A stretch of 64,000 bases of DNA from Pyrrhosoma nymphula (Eukaryota > Arthropoda > Insecta > Odonata > Coenagrionidae), in the NCBI GenBank assembly GCA_963573305.1, contig OY754335.1, positions 12,129,501 through 12,193,500 of the forward strand, given 5' to 3'. Made by a program: the position numbers and the translations under genes. Below are positions 23,401 to 38,400 of this stretch, piece by piece. Numbering within the stretch: position 1 is the stretch's first letter; each line of letters begins with the position of its first letter. The notes below the pieces were generated by a model. The model was not told the origin of the DNA. It made no database searches and saw nothing but the letters and a program-made list of their open reading frames with translations.

Positions 23401-26400
23401 TTAGAATTCTTGAATTGAATATATCCTAGTGTTTTTTTATTATTATGAGCCAAAATTTCAGGTTGATTCTCTATGAAGAGATACGGCTATCGAAATCTTC
23501 TAGCAACAATTCACTGTCAGAAAATGTTCACATTACTTACCAGCGAAATTAAGGTAGTTGAAATGAAAGTGCATCGTTTTAACGTAATGTATAACTAGTT
23601 TAAAAGCAATGGAGGCACAAGTTGTAAATAGCTAACAAAATGTATGACTTCCTTAGGGATATCTTGAATGCCAATGGTTAATATATGGATTGAATACAGT
23701 GCCTCCCCGATGTTATCCCCTCGTCATCGCAAAAATATCAGCCATGCGGTCTTCAGTCATCGTCCTCAAAATTGCCGAAAACGCAACCTGATCATCGACA
23801 GAAAAATTAATCAAGTTGCGAAACGAGAATTTGTAGCAAAACAAATAACTCCGATGCAAATAGTATTTACGATTCCTTCTTCCCCAATATAAACAACAAA
23901 CGGCGACCAGCGTTTGTAGCGCCCCGTAGCGTCCGTCGACTGGACATTATTGGATGTGGGGATCGCTACTGCTTCAGCTTAGCCGCCAAACTTAACCTGA
24001 AGGAAAAATATTTTGAATCCCTCAAGAGTTCGAAGAGATATCTTAGTTAAGATATTTTAATGCAACCTTTAAGATTCGTTTTGGAATAGAATTACTGCTA
24101 CGCACTTTTTAACGTAGTAGGTATGTACCTACGCTTCAAGGATTGAATATGGGAAAAAATCCTGAAGCGAATGCAGTGGCGGAGGAAGGGTGGGGGGGGG
24201 GGAGATTGGCGCCCCCCCCCCCCGTAGGTTATTATTTATTATTCACGTCCAAAAACAACTCAAGGCCAATTACAATGGACAAGTCACTACATTAATCCAA
24301 AACAAATTAACAGAGAACCATATAACAAATTACAGCATTAATGGGCCTGCACACCTTCAGTTTTACTGCGCAATTTATCACGTGTGACATCATCACTACC
24401 GTTTACCAATCGATCTGAACTCGGACCGATTTGAAAGTTCAGAAGCGAGCTGACTCAGATCGCCTGGTTTACCAACACGGTCTGAAAATATCGATATTGA
24501 ACAATCGAAATTAGTAGTCTGAATAATTTAGAAATTTATTGCTTATTTCAGCCGCACACTTCTCTCCCTTCCCTTCTTAAAACAAGTCACGCCTTAAAAT
24601 ATATATCGATTATATTTTGTTTCCCATCGGCAACCAAAAGAAGAACGAAGATCCGACCTTTTCGGATCGATCTGAGATCTCAGACCGGCATTAGGGAAAG
24701 CGGGCTGACTCGGCTCGTTTCTCAGATCGATCTGGCCAGCCCCGTTCTGTCTACCATACCGAGCTGAGCCGGTCAGATCGATCTGAGATCGATTGGTGAA
24801 CGTAGTGCATGTCTGAGCGATAAACTGTCATCTGCGCAGTTTAGGTCGGTATTTACGTAGATATTTGAACTGCGCATTGGGACCCTCTTTTGCAACGATG
24901 ACTGCGAAGTTCATACAGTTTATCGAACAGCTTTCTCAGTAACCGTCCGATCTTCATCATCGCCGATACTAAAAAAGATGCGCTTTTGGCTTTCATTTGA
25001 AGGCTACAGGTCTCTTCCCGAGCTTTGGAATATCGAATGCGTTTCATGACGGATGAAAAAAACGGCCGTGTGCGATGTTTTAATTGAATAACCTTGGAGC
25101 CCGACGCCACACGTGATAGTGTTTAAAAAAATAAACAACTTGAGGGCTCCCTTTTTTTCGAACATTATCACCCATTTTCACTGGCAAAACTGATACAACT
25201 GAAGAAAATATCTGATGAAAACTGAACGTCGCCTACACAATTTCAGTTTAGATAACTGTACAGATTTTAACACAGTTATTTATGACAGATAACTGCGCAG
25301 TAAAACCGAAGGTGTTTAGGCCCCTTTAAATAAATTCATAACAAAGTAGAATATAATAGTGAACCAAAGAGACAGGGAGCGAAAGACGAGAGGTGCTCTA
25401 GGAAGAGGAAACTGTGCGGAATGAATGGAATGGATCGAATCATGGTACAATAGAAATAATCGTGGTCATAAGGTATTCCATACCCATACCCCGGGAAATC
25501 AGCAATCCGTCTCCCCCCCCCCAAACGACGACCTTTATCCTCCTCTGAGTGAGTGCCCAACGCATTTCAGGCAGGATTTTGAAGGGCTTCTTCGATGGTT
25601 TGAATATGCCCTCAATAAAGGGTGAATTCGAATGTTTTTTTAATGAAGAGCTAGGTTTTTCGTTCGAGCTCCTCATTCAATATTGTACATTTAATTAAAA
25701 GGATCAATTATAAATTTTAGGGATATTAAATTCAGTGCGCGAATTTTTATTTTCCGCCGGATAAAGTTAATTTACGATTCAGTTTGAAGGGTCGTGTGTT
25801 ATACCTTTTTCAGAAATCGACCTCACTACGAGAATTAAAAATATGACGTACGAGGATCTAATGGAGAGTATAAATTCAATGACCGAAGATGAAATTGAGG
25901 TGTACGCAATGGAACATACGGCTCTGTTTTTGGACGGCCAAGTTAATTGTTTTGGTACTCCTAAGAAATATTTCAAAGTATTTCGATGGCTGTTTTCACC
26001 ACACTCCAAGGAAGAAATAAATGTGAAGTTTTACATGAAGACAAGGTAATGTATATGATAGTTTAAGAATATTGTTTCATATTAATTTTTACATATATAT
26101 CCTGCTATTTTTAACTTGTAAGACGGCTATTCGATATATCTTCAAAAATTATGGCTAAATGTTTATCTCAGTCGATGGGAATCATAACAAGGTAGTGCTC
26201 AATGCAATGGAAAATGACAGGTTTCCATGTCTTATTAAATAGTTCGGGTGATTGTCGTTGAGACATAAAGTGGTGCAATGGTAAGCTCTAACAATGGTAG
26301 CTTATGTAGTGTAGTGCATGCTTGTGAGGCTTCGCCTCGTGACAAGCATTAGCGATTTATGCTAATGCATAATTAGTCGTAGTTACAGTAACTTTAGGTT

Positions 26401-29400
26401 ATAGTGTAATGCATGTTGGTGACTACTCACCCCCTGCCATACACCCTTGAGGTTGCCGGCAGGATAATCTGTAGGTAGATGTTGAAGTCTTCTGAGGTTT
26501 TTTCCAAGTAATCTCTTGTATTCGTCACTAATGGAATTTCGTAGGAGAAAACCTGGAAGAGCCTCACGGACAGGTTTCGTGTGTGCAAAAATTGAATAAG
26601 ACACTGTCATTTGATACAACTTTTTTGGACACAACATTTCGGTGATAGCTACGTATTCTTGAATTACAACCATTGGTATTTAAAGTTTCACTGTGAATTA
26701 ACGAGTGAGGTCAGACCTGGAAGAATTTCGCGGGAGGCTAATATATCACCATTTCTGGATCGGGGCCATTAACCCACGTACTCCTGTAGTTTATCTCAAA
26801 TCTCGAAAATTGTCCCTCATGGATTTATCTACGACGTAACCCATGTAGTAATGAATTTCCGTTTTCTCTAGAGATAGAGATGTCCTTAATCTATTGGAAT
26901 ATCTTGCAACGGCATGTCAATCTTTGTTGATCTCCGGTTTTAAGTAAAGTAGCGTCTTGATTATCCGAGTGTCGATTAACCGCTCGGTTCCGTATTATTA
27001 TCTAGAGGCAAATACATCCTTATGTTGTGGCTGTACTTCCAAGCCAGTTCAGGTCATTTGAACGAGTGTCGGAATACGGCACTCATAATCAGTTCATATC
27101 CAAATAAAAAGCATGTCACAGAAATGTTTTATCCCAATGCGTCAAAACATTGAGTAAAGCAAAACATGGAAAATATTGTATCTTATTTAGTTATGTCGTT
27201 AAACATGGTGAATAGAAATCTTCTGGTATTAGTTTACACTGATAGGCTCTTTATTCTAATCGATTTCGACCTCTGTGGGTCATTATCAGGGTAACATTGA
27301 AATATATATGCAAGTATATTTTATAGACTGGACACAAGTGTGACTTTGAAGCTAATTTTTTACTTGCACATGAAAATCGTTGTATATTGAATTTATTAGA
27401 AATGTTTGAAATAAACAGTCAGTAATTTGCTACATTTGCTAATTCGATTAAAGATTTACGAACCCCACTTACCACCATTTTTCCCCAACCCCCGATTTGT
27501 GGATAGTATGTCACGTGCTCTAAGAAATTGAGATAAAATAGTTTTGCTTATGTCAGTATTGCCAAATCCTATCTTATTTTTCTAGATCGATTTTGGAATG
27601 TTTCTTTTTGTGGTAATTGTGTTCATTTAATTTTGACGAATGAACCGTATTAACCAAACCTTATTTAATCCGATCACTCCGTGAATTAATTTGTAGCTCA
27701 CGACAGAACTGTTTTTTATTTATATTTTTCCCCTCCCCTTTCTCCTCTAGCCTCCCAACAACAATTTTCTCGTCAGAACACCGCTCGCGCGCCCTGATAA
27801 TATATACCTACCTTCATCCATGCAGTTGTACGACCGAGCCGTGGAAATTATACCAACAATTAATCTATTCCAACACGTGAGTTTTTCCGCGAAAGGCGAG
27901 TCCGTCACAAAATTTACAAAATGGATGAAAGTAGTGTCTACATGCTCAAATGTAACGGCTGTATGACCAGTTACATTGGCCAAACCGGAAGGAAGAGTTC
28001 TTCCTGAACTAAAGAACACAAACATAGTTTTATAAACAGGGAAATTAGATACTGATTAGCCCCGCATCTAATGGAATTTTGACATTTTATGGAAAAAGAA
28101 TTCAAATAAGATTTTTTTAACAATATGAAATTGTAAACTTTTCCATACAAACTGCACTTTGTGATTGTGACTCCACAATGTGAACTTCATCTTCAACCTC
28201 GAATTGCATACACGGGTTCTTATGGATGGGTTTACGATCGCGTGAATGCATCAACCGTCAACTTCAACCGTTAGCGTTCAAGTTCAGCCAGGCTAAACTC
28301 CCAAGGTTGACGATTGACGCCGCAGGCTGTGCATCGGATACACGGTTTCTCATTTATCTGCCGCATTGCACTTTGCCTCACTGTGAACCTTCTGGCAGTT
28401 CTTTTGCTATACCAGTAAGTAATAAGCTACATACTTTATAATTTGCGTTGTATACAGTAATTCCATTAAAGTATTTCACTGCTCCGATACTCAGGCCGAA
28501 CTATAGTCAAATTCCCATGTACCAGGCGACGCGTCTCCTGTAAACCCGGCACGGCTACCACCTTAATGGGTTTACACTAACAACAAGGAACACAGTCCAA
28601 GGAACACACTCCACAATAGTTATCACAGCAATTAGGAGCAGATAATACTCGTACTGCTCGTACTCGTCCATATTCTCGCTCTATCGTAGATAGTAAACAA
28701 TTCCACGGTTGATGGCCCTCGGCCGAATGTAAGCATCGGGATCCGGCCGAAGGTGAACAACGGTTACGGACACATATTCCAGTTAACGGATAATCTTAAA
28801 CCGATGTCGTGAACGTGAAACCTATTTATGGTTAACGTTTGTAGTTGGCGCCAATCGTAAACAGGCCTTCACAGGTCCGGTGAGTCACAGCTCCGGGCCT
28901 GCAGAAGTGACAAAATTCCATCTGCTTGGAGCGAAGGAACAAGGTTTTCACGGAGCTGTGATTTCCTGGATCCTGGAAGAGATCACTGTGACAAAATCAC
29001 AGGCCGTGAAATCACGCCTCATCTTCAATATCAAAGGGATAAGAAATGAGCGAGGTGAGAACGCAGTTGAATTTTGGAAGTGAAATTAATTAGTAGGTAA
29101 TTACAATTTTTAGTTTTAACTTAAACTTAGGCGTAGTTACCCATTGAAAATGCCGTTGGACTCGGGGTAATGTCCAAAAAATTATATCAATGGTCAGGCA
29201 GAGGTCAAGGAACAATAAAAATTAAAAAAAACTAGGAATATCTAGTCTTGGAAAGGTATTCCGTATTATGGTTCAAGTGCTGCTCTTTGACGAGTAGCAA
29301 GTGGTGAAATGCAATTTGAATACGTCATTTCTCACCAAATATTATCCATAGGTATCCTGATTCTCCGAAGCTTGGACCAATAGTTATAATCTAATCTAAT

Positions 29401-32400
29401 GTTTGTCCATAGGAAAGTGCGCGAATGGACGCCAATTCCAACAAAGCCTGGAATAACATTTAAAGGACTCGATTATGACCCTAATCGCTACAGAACAATA
29501 TTCATTGTTCATGGCTTTCTCAGCAGAGCTTTAACTGCGGGCTGGGTGGATGACATGGCTGAGGCTCTATTAAATTGGGTAAGTCTCTTTAGATCTCCGT
29601 GAATTTCAATCAAAGCTATTGACGAGAACTGAGGCCTTGATTTCCATACAGGACACTGTAATAATGCAGCTGTAGGTATTACATTTATATTTAGCACTTG
29701 ATTTCTCGGTATAATAACTGGTGATGGGAAAAAAAAACATTTTTACATGGAAGTTAATAGAAAAGTTTTTAACATATGTATAAAACTTTATCCAAGAAAA
29801 GCTTTTTTTCTTCTAAAGTCTAAGCAATAAAATATTTTGAAATAGAAAAAGTACTGGCCACGATTTATTTGTGCCAATGTCTTGGGGAAGCTAAAATAAA
29901 AGACTTCATCTCGTGCGTCATAAAGTGTTTGGTGCGTCATTGTTTTTTTCGAACAACTAGATCGAAAAATCGTTTTTTTAATGTTCATTCCGATATTGTG
30001 AAAACATTATAGAATTTAGAGAAAAATGTTGTGCAGATGAATTGTACGTGATGATCAGATGTAAAAAAATAGACTATGCCAATCAAAATCGGTCCATAAA
30101 CAAAAACCTTTTGCAAAAGTAAATGAAAAATAATTTTTTACAATTGTTTATAACTTTTGAACCTGTTATTAAAACTTCACCAAACCTTTGAGTTTTCATG
30201 TACTCAAAAATTGTGCAAAAGATGAGTCCGATCGGTCAAGTAGTTTTTGCAAAATTCTATTTATTTGTCCCGTTTTTATTCAAAATAGCCGTTTTAATTG
30301 GCAGGGCAACGACTAAAACATTTTTCATGGTATCATTCTCTTCGTCAAGCCTCTTTAGAGTCATCTATTGGAAAAAATGGAAATAATTTGCAATTTATTT
30401 TTTTAAATCGTTAAAAAATAAAGTGCACTTTTGAAGCTAACAAAAAATTAGAATATCTACGTTGTTTTTTACTGTATAGTTTAATGAAGCATACCATTCA
30501 AAAGCTGATTCAATAACACAAGTCGTGGTGGGGATAGCTTTTTCTCGTAAAACCGAGAGCGGATCTTCAAATCGGAGCGCAAATGAAAAATTTGCAAAAT
30601 CTTGGCTTCTAGGTATCGTAGAACCTTCTTTTATTTACTTTGGGCTAGCTCGCCGAAAAAATAACATCTGGCATGTTTTCACTTTTATAAACCCACCCTA
30701 TAAACCCAACCCCCCAACCCTTTTGTAAACCCATCCCCCCAAATAATGTATATTTTTAAAAATAATTTTTTATCGCATTTTTTGTGTGCATTGAAAATCT
30801 TTCTATAATAATTGAGGATATAGGTTTATTATAAAAATAATAATGAATAATAATAGCACATTTTCACCCCTGTACGACCTGCGAAACTCCTACAAAATAT
30901 GTACATTTTTAAAATAAATTTTTAATCGCATTTTTTGTGGACTTGAAATATTTTCTATAACATTTGTGGGTATAGATTCATAATAAAACAATAAAAAATA
31001 GCATCTATCACATTTCCACCTTTCTACGACCACTCCCAACGCGTAAAAAAATGTACAGTTTTAAAATAATTTTTCATCGTTTTTTAGGACAAAATTTTTC
31101 TATAATATATTTGAGTGAATAGATTTATTATAAAATGATAACAAATATAGTTTAGTAAATTTCCATCATCCCCCAGAAAATTGATATTTTTTAAAATCAT
31201 TATTATATTGCATTTTTTGCTGACTTATGAAATTGTAAAAATAGTTCTTGAGGGCATACATTTATTATATAATAATTGTTTACTCATTTATTAACTATCA
31301 TTGTAAACAAAAGGGGATTATTTTTTCATATTATTATATTTTTTCGGGAGTTGAGGTGGAACATAAAAAGGTGAAAATGTGCAAAATATTATTCATCATT
31401 ATTTTATAATAAACTTATACCCTCGAATGTTATAGGAAAAATTTCAAAGTACACCAAAAATGGGAAAAAATTTATTTTAAAAACATACATTTATGTATGT
31501 TTTTAAAATAAATATAATTGGGGGGTTGGGGATGGGTTCACAAGGGTGAGAATATATGATTCAAACTCAATTAAAATTTATTATAAAATTTATATCTTCA
31601 CTTATGAACTGTAAAATTTTCAAAGCTTAATGTTTATAAACAGTTGCTCTGAGATTTAAAAAATTGTTATCTCTGGTCCTGTTCGTCGTAGATAGTTCTT
31701 TTTTTTAAGTTGTGTTTTTGAGTCAGCTTTTGAATGGTATGGAAAAAAACGTAGATATTCTAATTGTTTATTAGCTTAAAAAGTGCACTTTATTCTTTAA
31801 TGATTTTTATAAATAAATTGCAAAACATTTCCATTTTTTTCAAATAGATGACACTTTGAGGCCATACGAAGAGAATGAGACCATGAAAAAGTTTTTAGTC
31901 GTTGCCCTGCCAATTAAAACAGCTATTTTGAATAAAAACGGGATAAATAGAAAGAAATTTGCAAACATTACTTGACCGATCGGACCCCATCTTTTGGTCA
32001 ATTTTTGAGTACATAAAAACGCAAAGGTTTGGAGAGTTTGGTGAAGTTTTAACGATAGCTTCAAAAGTTATAAACAATTGTAAAAATGGTAATTTTCCAT
32101 TTACTTCTGCTGTAATTGTTTTGTTTGTTGACCGAATTTGATTGGCATAGTCTAATTTTTTACATCTGATCATCACGTACAATTCATCTGCACAACATTT
32201 TTCTCTAAATTCTATAGTGTTTTCACAGTATCGGAATGAACAGAAGAAAAACGATTTTTCGTTCTAATTGTTCGAAAAAAAACAATGACACACCAAACAT
32301 TTCATGACGCACGAGATGAAAAGTCTTTTATTTTAGCTTCTCCAAGACAATGGCACAAATAAATCGCTGCCAGTACTTTTTCGATTTAAAAAAAATGACC

Positions 32401-35400
32401 TTTCACCTCTCTTTCTTGGTCTACTATATTGCAGTGAGACGAATCACAAGCGAATGGTAAGGAGGTCGTTCTTCGATGAAATAGGAAAGAGAGATGCTGG
32501 CTTCGCTCTGGTTAGACCACACTTCGAATACGTTGCGAGCATTTGGGACCCTCCAAAGAAAGATTCAATTCGCGACTTTAATGAATAACAAACAAGAAAA
32601 AAGCGTGTCTCTAAAAACTGCTACGATCGAACAGCGGGCGTGACACGGCCGATGAATTGGGATCCGTTAGAAACTCAAGAGGCGAAATAAAAATTACTTT
32701 AAAATTTTAGATCAGGTGAGTTTCTGTACGACACGGACGATATGTTATTTTGACCTCTATATCTCTGGAACTGATTGAAGCGACAAAATAAGAGATAAAC
32801 AGCCAAACTGATAGATTCCCGAAATTCCGTCTCCCCTCACGCGCCATTAGCTACCATTGCAAAAACAGCATGACACTAACATGAGACATCGTTGAGGTAA
32901 CCACAAGATACTATAAGCATCTGCCCTCTCCCCCTTCCTTTCCCCTATTCCCCTGCCTGTTGACCTCAACACCCCCTGCCATCTTAACGCCGCGGCGAGA
33001 TTGTCAAAAGAATTGAGAGACTTATTAAAAGTGGACGAAAAAGAAAAAGAAGTATTCGATTCAAAGAGTAGTAGTGACGAACATCCGTCGGCTCCGTGAT
33101 GTCATAAAACGACCATTTTCGCACTAGAATCCTGGGCGTTCAGGATAGGGGAGGAGGGAAGGCATAAGTATCCCAGCTGGTGTCTTTCTAGAAGGTCTTT
33201 TTGTATGGGTCTCTGGAATACTACTCACTTCTTCAAGGTTCGAACGCTTTGAATATAAGGCATGGTTCCCGAACGTATCCAAAGAAAACTAACTTCGAGT
33301 ACGCGTGCACTTACCTCGACTGAAAATCCTCCCGTTTCTTCATTATAGACTCCTTGGGGATCGGTGCCCACAAGCACAGCTTAAAAACGGTGAATACTGA
33401 GCGTTAAAAGCCATACCATTTCAATAACCTTACCGCGTCGCGGAAAATCCAGCTCCCAGCGCGCGGAGTCGAACCCCGACGCGCGATCGAAAAATCAAAT
33501 TTATTTCCGGCGTCGCAAACTTTTTTCAAAGTTAACCGCACATAAACCTTAAGAAGTCTTCAAATAACGCTCTGATGTAAGTCACTTCGCGTGACTTTGC
33601 CAAAATCCCATTTGAATCTCCTACATAATGTAAAATTTGGTCTACAAACAGCGTCCGCCATTTTGTAACGGCACAGCAAGATTATATCAAAGCTATTCTT
33701 TAAAACTACGGAATTGTAAATAAAAAATACCATGCTAACAGATAATATCTTTTATTATTCCATAAAAATTCTCCTTAAACTTCACCATCAACTTAAGTTG
33801 GAAGATTTTCCGAGAAAACTGAAGACGGGCATTTTTCTGGAAATTTGCTCATTTTTGAGCCTTTGTATCTCAAAAACGGCTAAGAATTATGCCAAATGAA
33901 GTGCTATTCCAGATACATTAATTGTTTTTGAGTTTTCATGCGAAGTTTCAAGTTCATATCTCAAAACAAGCCATTTTGGGGGTTTGGCCAGGTTTTTCCG
34001 ATTTCCGACCACTGTGCACCGGCTCTCACGGTAGTAAGAATATGAAGCTTCACAAAAAGCGGGGCGATCGTTTCCGAAATAATACCGCGATGCGTGAATC
34101 CGCGTTGGAGGAATCGTTAATTTTCAGGAAACAAGAGAGTGCCGTTCAAGACGCATCAAAAATACACCTTTTTCGATATTTACGCGCAAATTTTTTCAAA
34201 AAAGATCGTCTAACAATCACAGCAGTACCTTTTCACAACATCATTAACCGATAAAATGTAAAAGTTCGTGAGTAATCGTAGTTTGACCATAAGGCCGTCT
34301 CTCTTTACACGCAAACATACGAACGAAAATAGAATTTTTTATCACTCTAATATTTATCTGAAAATGAATCGTCTTTTTAATTGTATTGTTAGATCTAATC
34401 CGTAGGAAATGATTCACGAAGTAATTGTTGTTGCACGTTGCAGTAAGCTTTTTCCGCTACGTTATGTAACTGCAACAACATCGTCAAGAAGGAAAATTAT
34501 TGAGGTAATTTAAAAAATCTTGGAGCTATTGTTGAATACTTGTGCAAAGTTGCTCTTTTTTCCGGCGGGCAGGTACTTCAATTGTTCCCACGAGTCGGGA
34601 AATACAAATGACGCCGTTGAAATGCGTGTTGCATTAATGTATTGAACGAGTTGCTATGCTGCTGTTACAAAATCACCATGGAAAAAAAAGAATAAAGTGA
34701 TGCAAACGTTTCATAAATTGTTAAAAATGAGGCTTTGTTTACTTATATATGAGCAATACCTTCTCAAAATAACCTATTTTCTCCTCTTTATTTTACACTA
34801 CCTATAGCCATTGAATTTCTGAGTAATTTTATTTCTCTCTCTGTTCGGAAATAGCACATATCCGCGCGCTTTTGATAACCAGTTTTGTGCCAGAAATGGG
34901 AGGCTTATCTTTTGACATGCCTTCATGGTAACTACTGGCCGTAATTGAAATTTTTAATTTAAGCTTATTTATACTAAAAGCAAATAACTACTTTTTCAGG
35001 CTGATGGTTAAAGTACAGGTTCTTAACTAAATTAAGTACATGAAATTATAAGAACGAATTATGTAAAATATTATTTAAATAATGAAAAAATTAAAGTCCA
35101 AACGGAAAATTTGTGCCAAATTTGTATGCAAGCACACACAACTAAAAGTGCTAAGAATTCATTGAACAAATGATTAACGAACTCCGCCATTTTGGAAAAT
35201 CGAGGAAAATTCAAGGCTCATATTTCATTATATCGTATACATTTTGAAGTGTAAACTGAAAAAGTGATTTCACTGCATCGTATTCTGTACATAAAAGCTT
35301 ATATATTGATGGATGAGACCGAAATCCTCATGTCTCTACTACTACATTTCTCTGTATTGTGTTTTACCGAAAGAGACTCTGCTGTATTTTCCAGACTGAT

Positions 35401-38400
35401 GTAAATGTAATAGCAGTGGATTGGACCTCGAGTTGGCAGTACTGGCGAGCTGTGGCAAACACCAAAGTTGTGGGTGCAGAATTAACAAAGTGAGTTGTCG
35501 TAGTAAGTCCTGCGTAATCTATACATGTGATATTAGGGTGATTACAAAATTGTCAATGCTCGAAACGTTGACCGGCTTAATCGGTTCTTGGTTCCAATCC
35601 GGTAAAAAAGAAAGGGGAAAAAATTTGGACTCGAATGGACAACGTTTAGGGGTCGCGCAAAGGCTTCAAATTCTGGAAAATAGCGATTTTCCTGGTAAAA
35701 ATACATATTTTCCTAATTTCCTGGGGCATTGTTGTCGCTTGGGTGGGTGTTCCACACGGGAGATGCTTCCACAGTGTTCCAGCAATGATTAAATACCTAT
35801 TACGACTTCGCCCGATGTGGGCGTGCGGCAGAGGGAGGGATAATAGCGACTTTTCGATTTTCTTTGGAGTAGGTAGGGACATTGTACATTGAGCGCATGG
35901 GCCGGGACTACATTGTTTTCTAGCCGAGATGCATCCTGAAATTCGCGGCCCTACAGTTTAGATGATTTACAGCGAGGGTGTTCGGGGGCGGTGGACTTCG
36001 CGTACGGCTACGCACACCGAGGTTGCTACATTTTGGGAGCGAAACTCGTTTCCCTTCGTGCGGTTAAACCCGTAAGTGACTCCAGCATACCGATTTTCTC
36101 TCCCACGTTATGAGCAAGAAGACAAGGCGAGCCCATCAGATTTGGAGATTGGGGGCTCCATCCCACGTAGTGTGTCCAAAGCTCCCAACACTTCGCCAGT
36201 TCTTACAGTATTTCAAACACCTTATTGAAAATGAGAAGAAAACTGTTCGTGAAAGTGCCAGGCTGACTATTTGGAAATCTGAGGTGTTCTCGAAAAAAGC
36301 CGGAATTGCGATTGCAGAGGTAAGGAATACTACGGAGATTCTCGTGCGCATTGACAACAGCTTTTTATGTCTTAAGAAAGGCAAATAACATATGGGGAAA
36401 ACGCTGGGAGACGCGGCGCAATAAGTTAATGACTGACCAAGCCAATACTCTTGACATTGGCCACATCAAGGCCATGGATATGATGAAGCTAGAAGAGGAT
36501 TGATTATTCTACAAGTCCATGAGGGAAAACCGCTTCGGTGACATGAGCTGTGTTGACAAAGATACTGCTAAGCACGATGAAGGTATAGTAAAACGGTCCG
36601 AATCAGCTGGGTCACAGAAAAAGGAGGAGTGGAGATTCGCTCAGCTATTGGGAAAAGTGGAGGTGAAACGTGTATACACCGCGAGTCCTGAAAATCGTTT
36701 ACCGACGACGATTTCAAGGATAAGGGTTAGTAAATTAAAGCACATATTGTTATTTTGTAAAATTCCTCTTGGATGTTTAACTTAATAGGTCATACGTAGA
36801 GTTTAAGCCTAACCCAAGGTTCTGTTAGGAAGCGAATAAGACTGCTTTTAGACAAAGAGAATCCTCGTTAGAAAGGGCCCAGACAAGTCACCGGAACGCT
36901 GTCCATGCCATAACTGCCGCATCAATAGCAACTGCACATACTCTTTGGATTGATAAAAACGTTCTTGAAATTTTCGGTGCGCAAACATCGTAAAGAGAAA
37001 CGTCAAGGTACCTTTTATACGTCAATGAGTCATTAATTGAAGTACATTAATTTTAATTTCTTTCATTAATCTTTTTTCTGAAATTTTACTTAAATCTACG
37101 ACACATCAGTGTCTTAACGCTACCTGAGGAATATTCCCAACCCCGACGAAGTTCTTCATTCTGCATCCAGGAAGTTCAGGTACCGTTACAACTTCGCGTA
37201 AAGTTCGTACTGCCGTTCCTATTTACGTCATCAGTTTATTGAATTTTCATTTCGTCTATTGTTTCCTGATTAAACAACCACGCGGGAATTATAAGGAGAT
37301 TCTGATTTGACCATCATGTTCCTCGGCGTTCCTGGGGATGCTGTCTATTCGTTCAAAAAGCCAAGTGCAATCCATAAAGCTCGGTGGATGGCAAAGGCAT
37401 TGTATTGCATTAAGATTTGGATGTTCAGCAAACAATTTAATTTCACTGCTAAGCTCCAGAGCGCCTTCTTCCGTGTGTGCGTTTTCATTACTTACTATGC
37501 GCCGGTCTGGTACCGAGCACCTTTTGCAGCGGAGGCGCCACGCAATGACCTTCAGTTCTTACAAGTTTTAGCTCAGAAGAAGAAAGTGGCAATCACTGGA
37601 AGATATTCTATGAAATATTTGCAGCACATTTTTGGTACTTTTCTAAAGTTATTGTGGGGCTCGCTTTTTTGATCCAAATATTACATAACATGAAAAACAA
37701 AAAATCGGGAAAAAAGTAACGAGAGGGAAGGGCAGGAAAGTCCCCCCGCCAGGGCGTTCTCTCTAGTGCAAAAGTGGCTTCTGATTTTGTGAACAACAAA
37801 CACTGGCACATTCTTCGATTTCCTTGTCATTGACAAATCATTTTTAATGCAGGATCCAGATTTGTGGATGAAGAATGAAAATTATCCCGCAGGACGGCTA
37901 ATAGTTCTGAACATTAGAGTAGTAAATGGCACGGCTGAAAGAGGGGTTGCTTTGGTAACGAAGTTCCTTACGGGTAATAACCTAACCAAGGATGAACAGC
38001 AAAGGCAATATTTGTTAGCAATTGTAGCTGAGCATAGGAAAAGTTATGATGGTAAAAATGCTGTAGAAAATTCCGAGTGACATATGGTTAGTGTGATCAT
38101 TGTTAGCCAAAATAAAAATAAAATATTTTTCAATACGAGGATTTTTATTGCCGTTCCCATGCTCACAATGTACAGCGTCACTACCCACGCCAAAGAAGAC
38201 CGGAAAGTCGCTATTACCCCGCCCTCTGCCGCACCCCCACATTGGGCGAAGACGTAATTAGTGTCATACTACTACTGGAACACTGTGGAAGCTTCTCCCG
38301 TGTGAAACACCCACCCAAGCTACAGCCATGCCCCTGGAAATTAGGCAAATATGTATTTTTTACCAGGAAAATCGCTATTTTCCAGAATTTGAAGCCTTTA

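Larger units (their letters stand above)
20474..25813 (+). other. lipase intron 1, 5.3 kb
   Basis: GT-AG intron. It holds a TTAA-flanked MITE (21196-21742), a poly-G/poly-C run near 24190-24223 and a nested pair of inverted-repeat elements (24343-25323). From 21750 to 24180 I see no recognisable content beyond short palindromic words such as aacgttcgcg at about 22179. Confidence 0.75.
26046..29412 (+). other. lipase intron 2, 3.4 kb
   Basis: GT-AG intron with a LINE 3' tail (26250-26484), a hammerhead-like motif on the minus strand (about 27262-27294), a Penelope GIY-YIG fragment (27835-28060) and a possible inverted-repeat element (28228-28865). The rest is unassigned. Confidence 0.75.
29579..35394 (+). 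other. lipase intron 3, 5.8 kb
   Basis: GT-AG intron. It holds the large foldback at 29845-32382 and a decayed LINE at about 32430-32760. From 32990 to 35390 there are short shadow frames and no identified element. Confidence 0.75.

Noticed and set aside
30198..30728. Hydrophobic frames in the left arm of the foldback
   Set aside because: The same frames recur inverted in the right arm with stops; they are by-products of the repeat.
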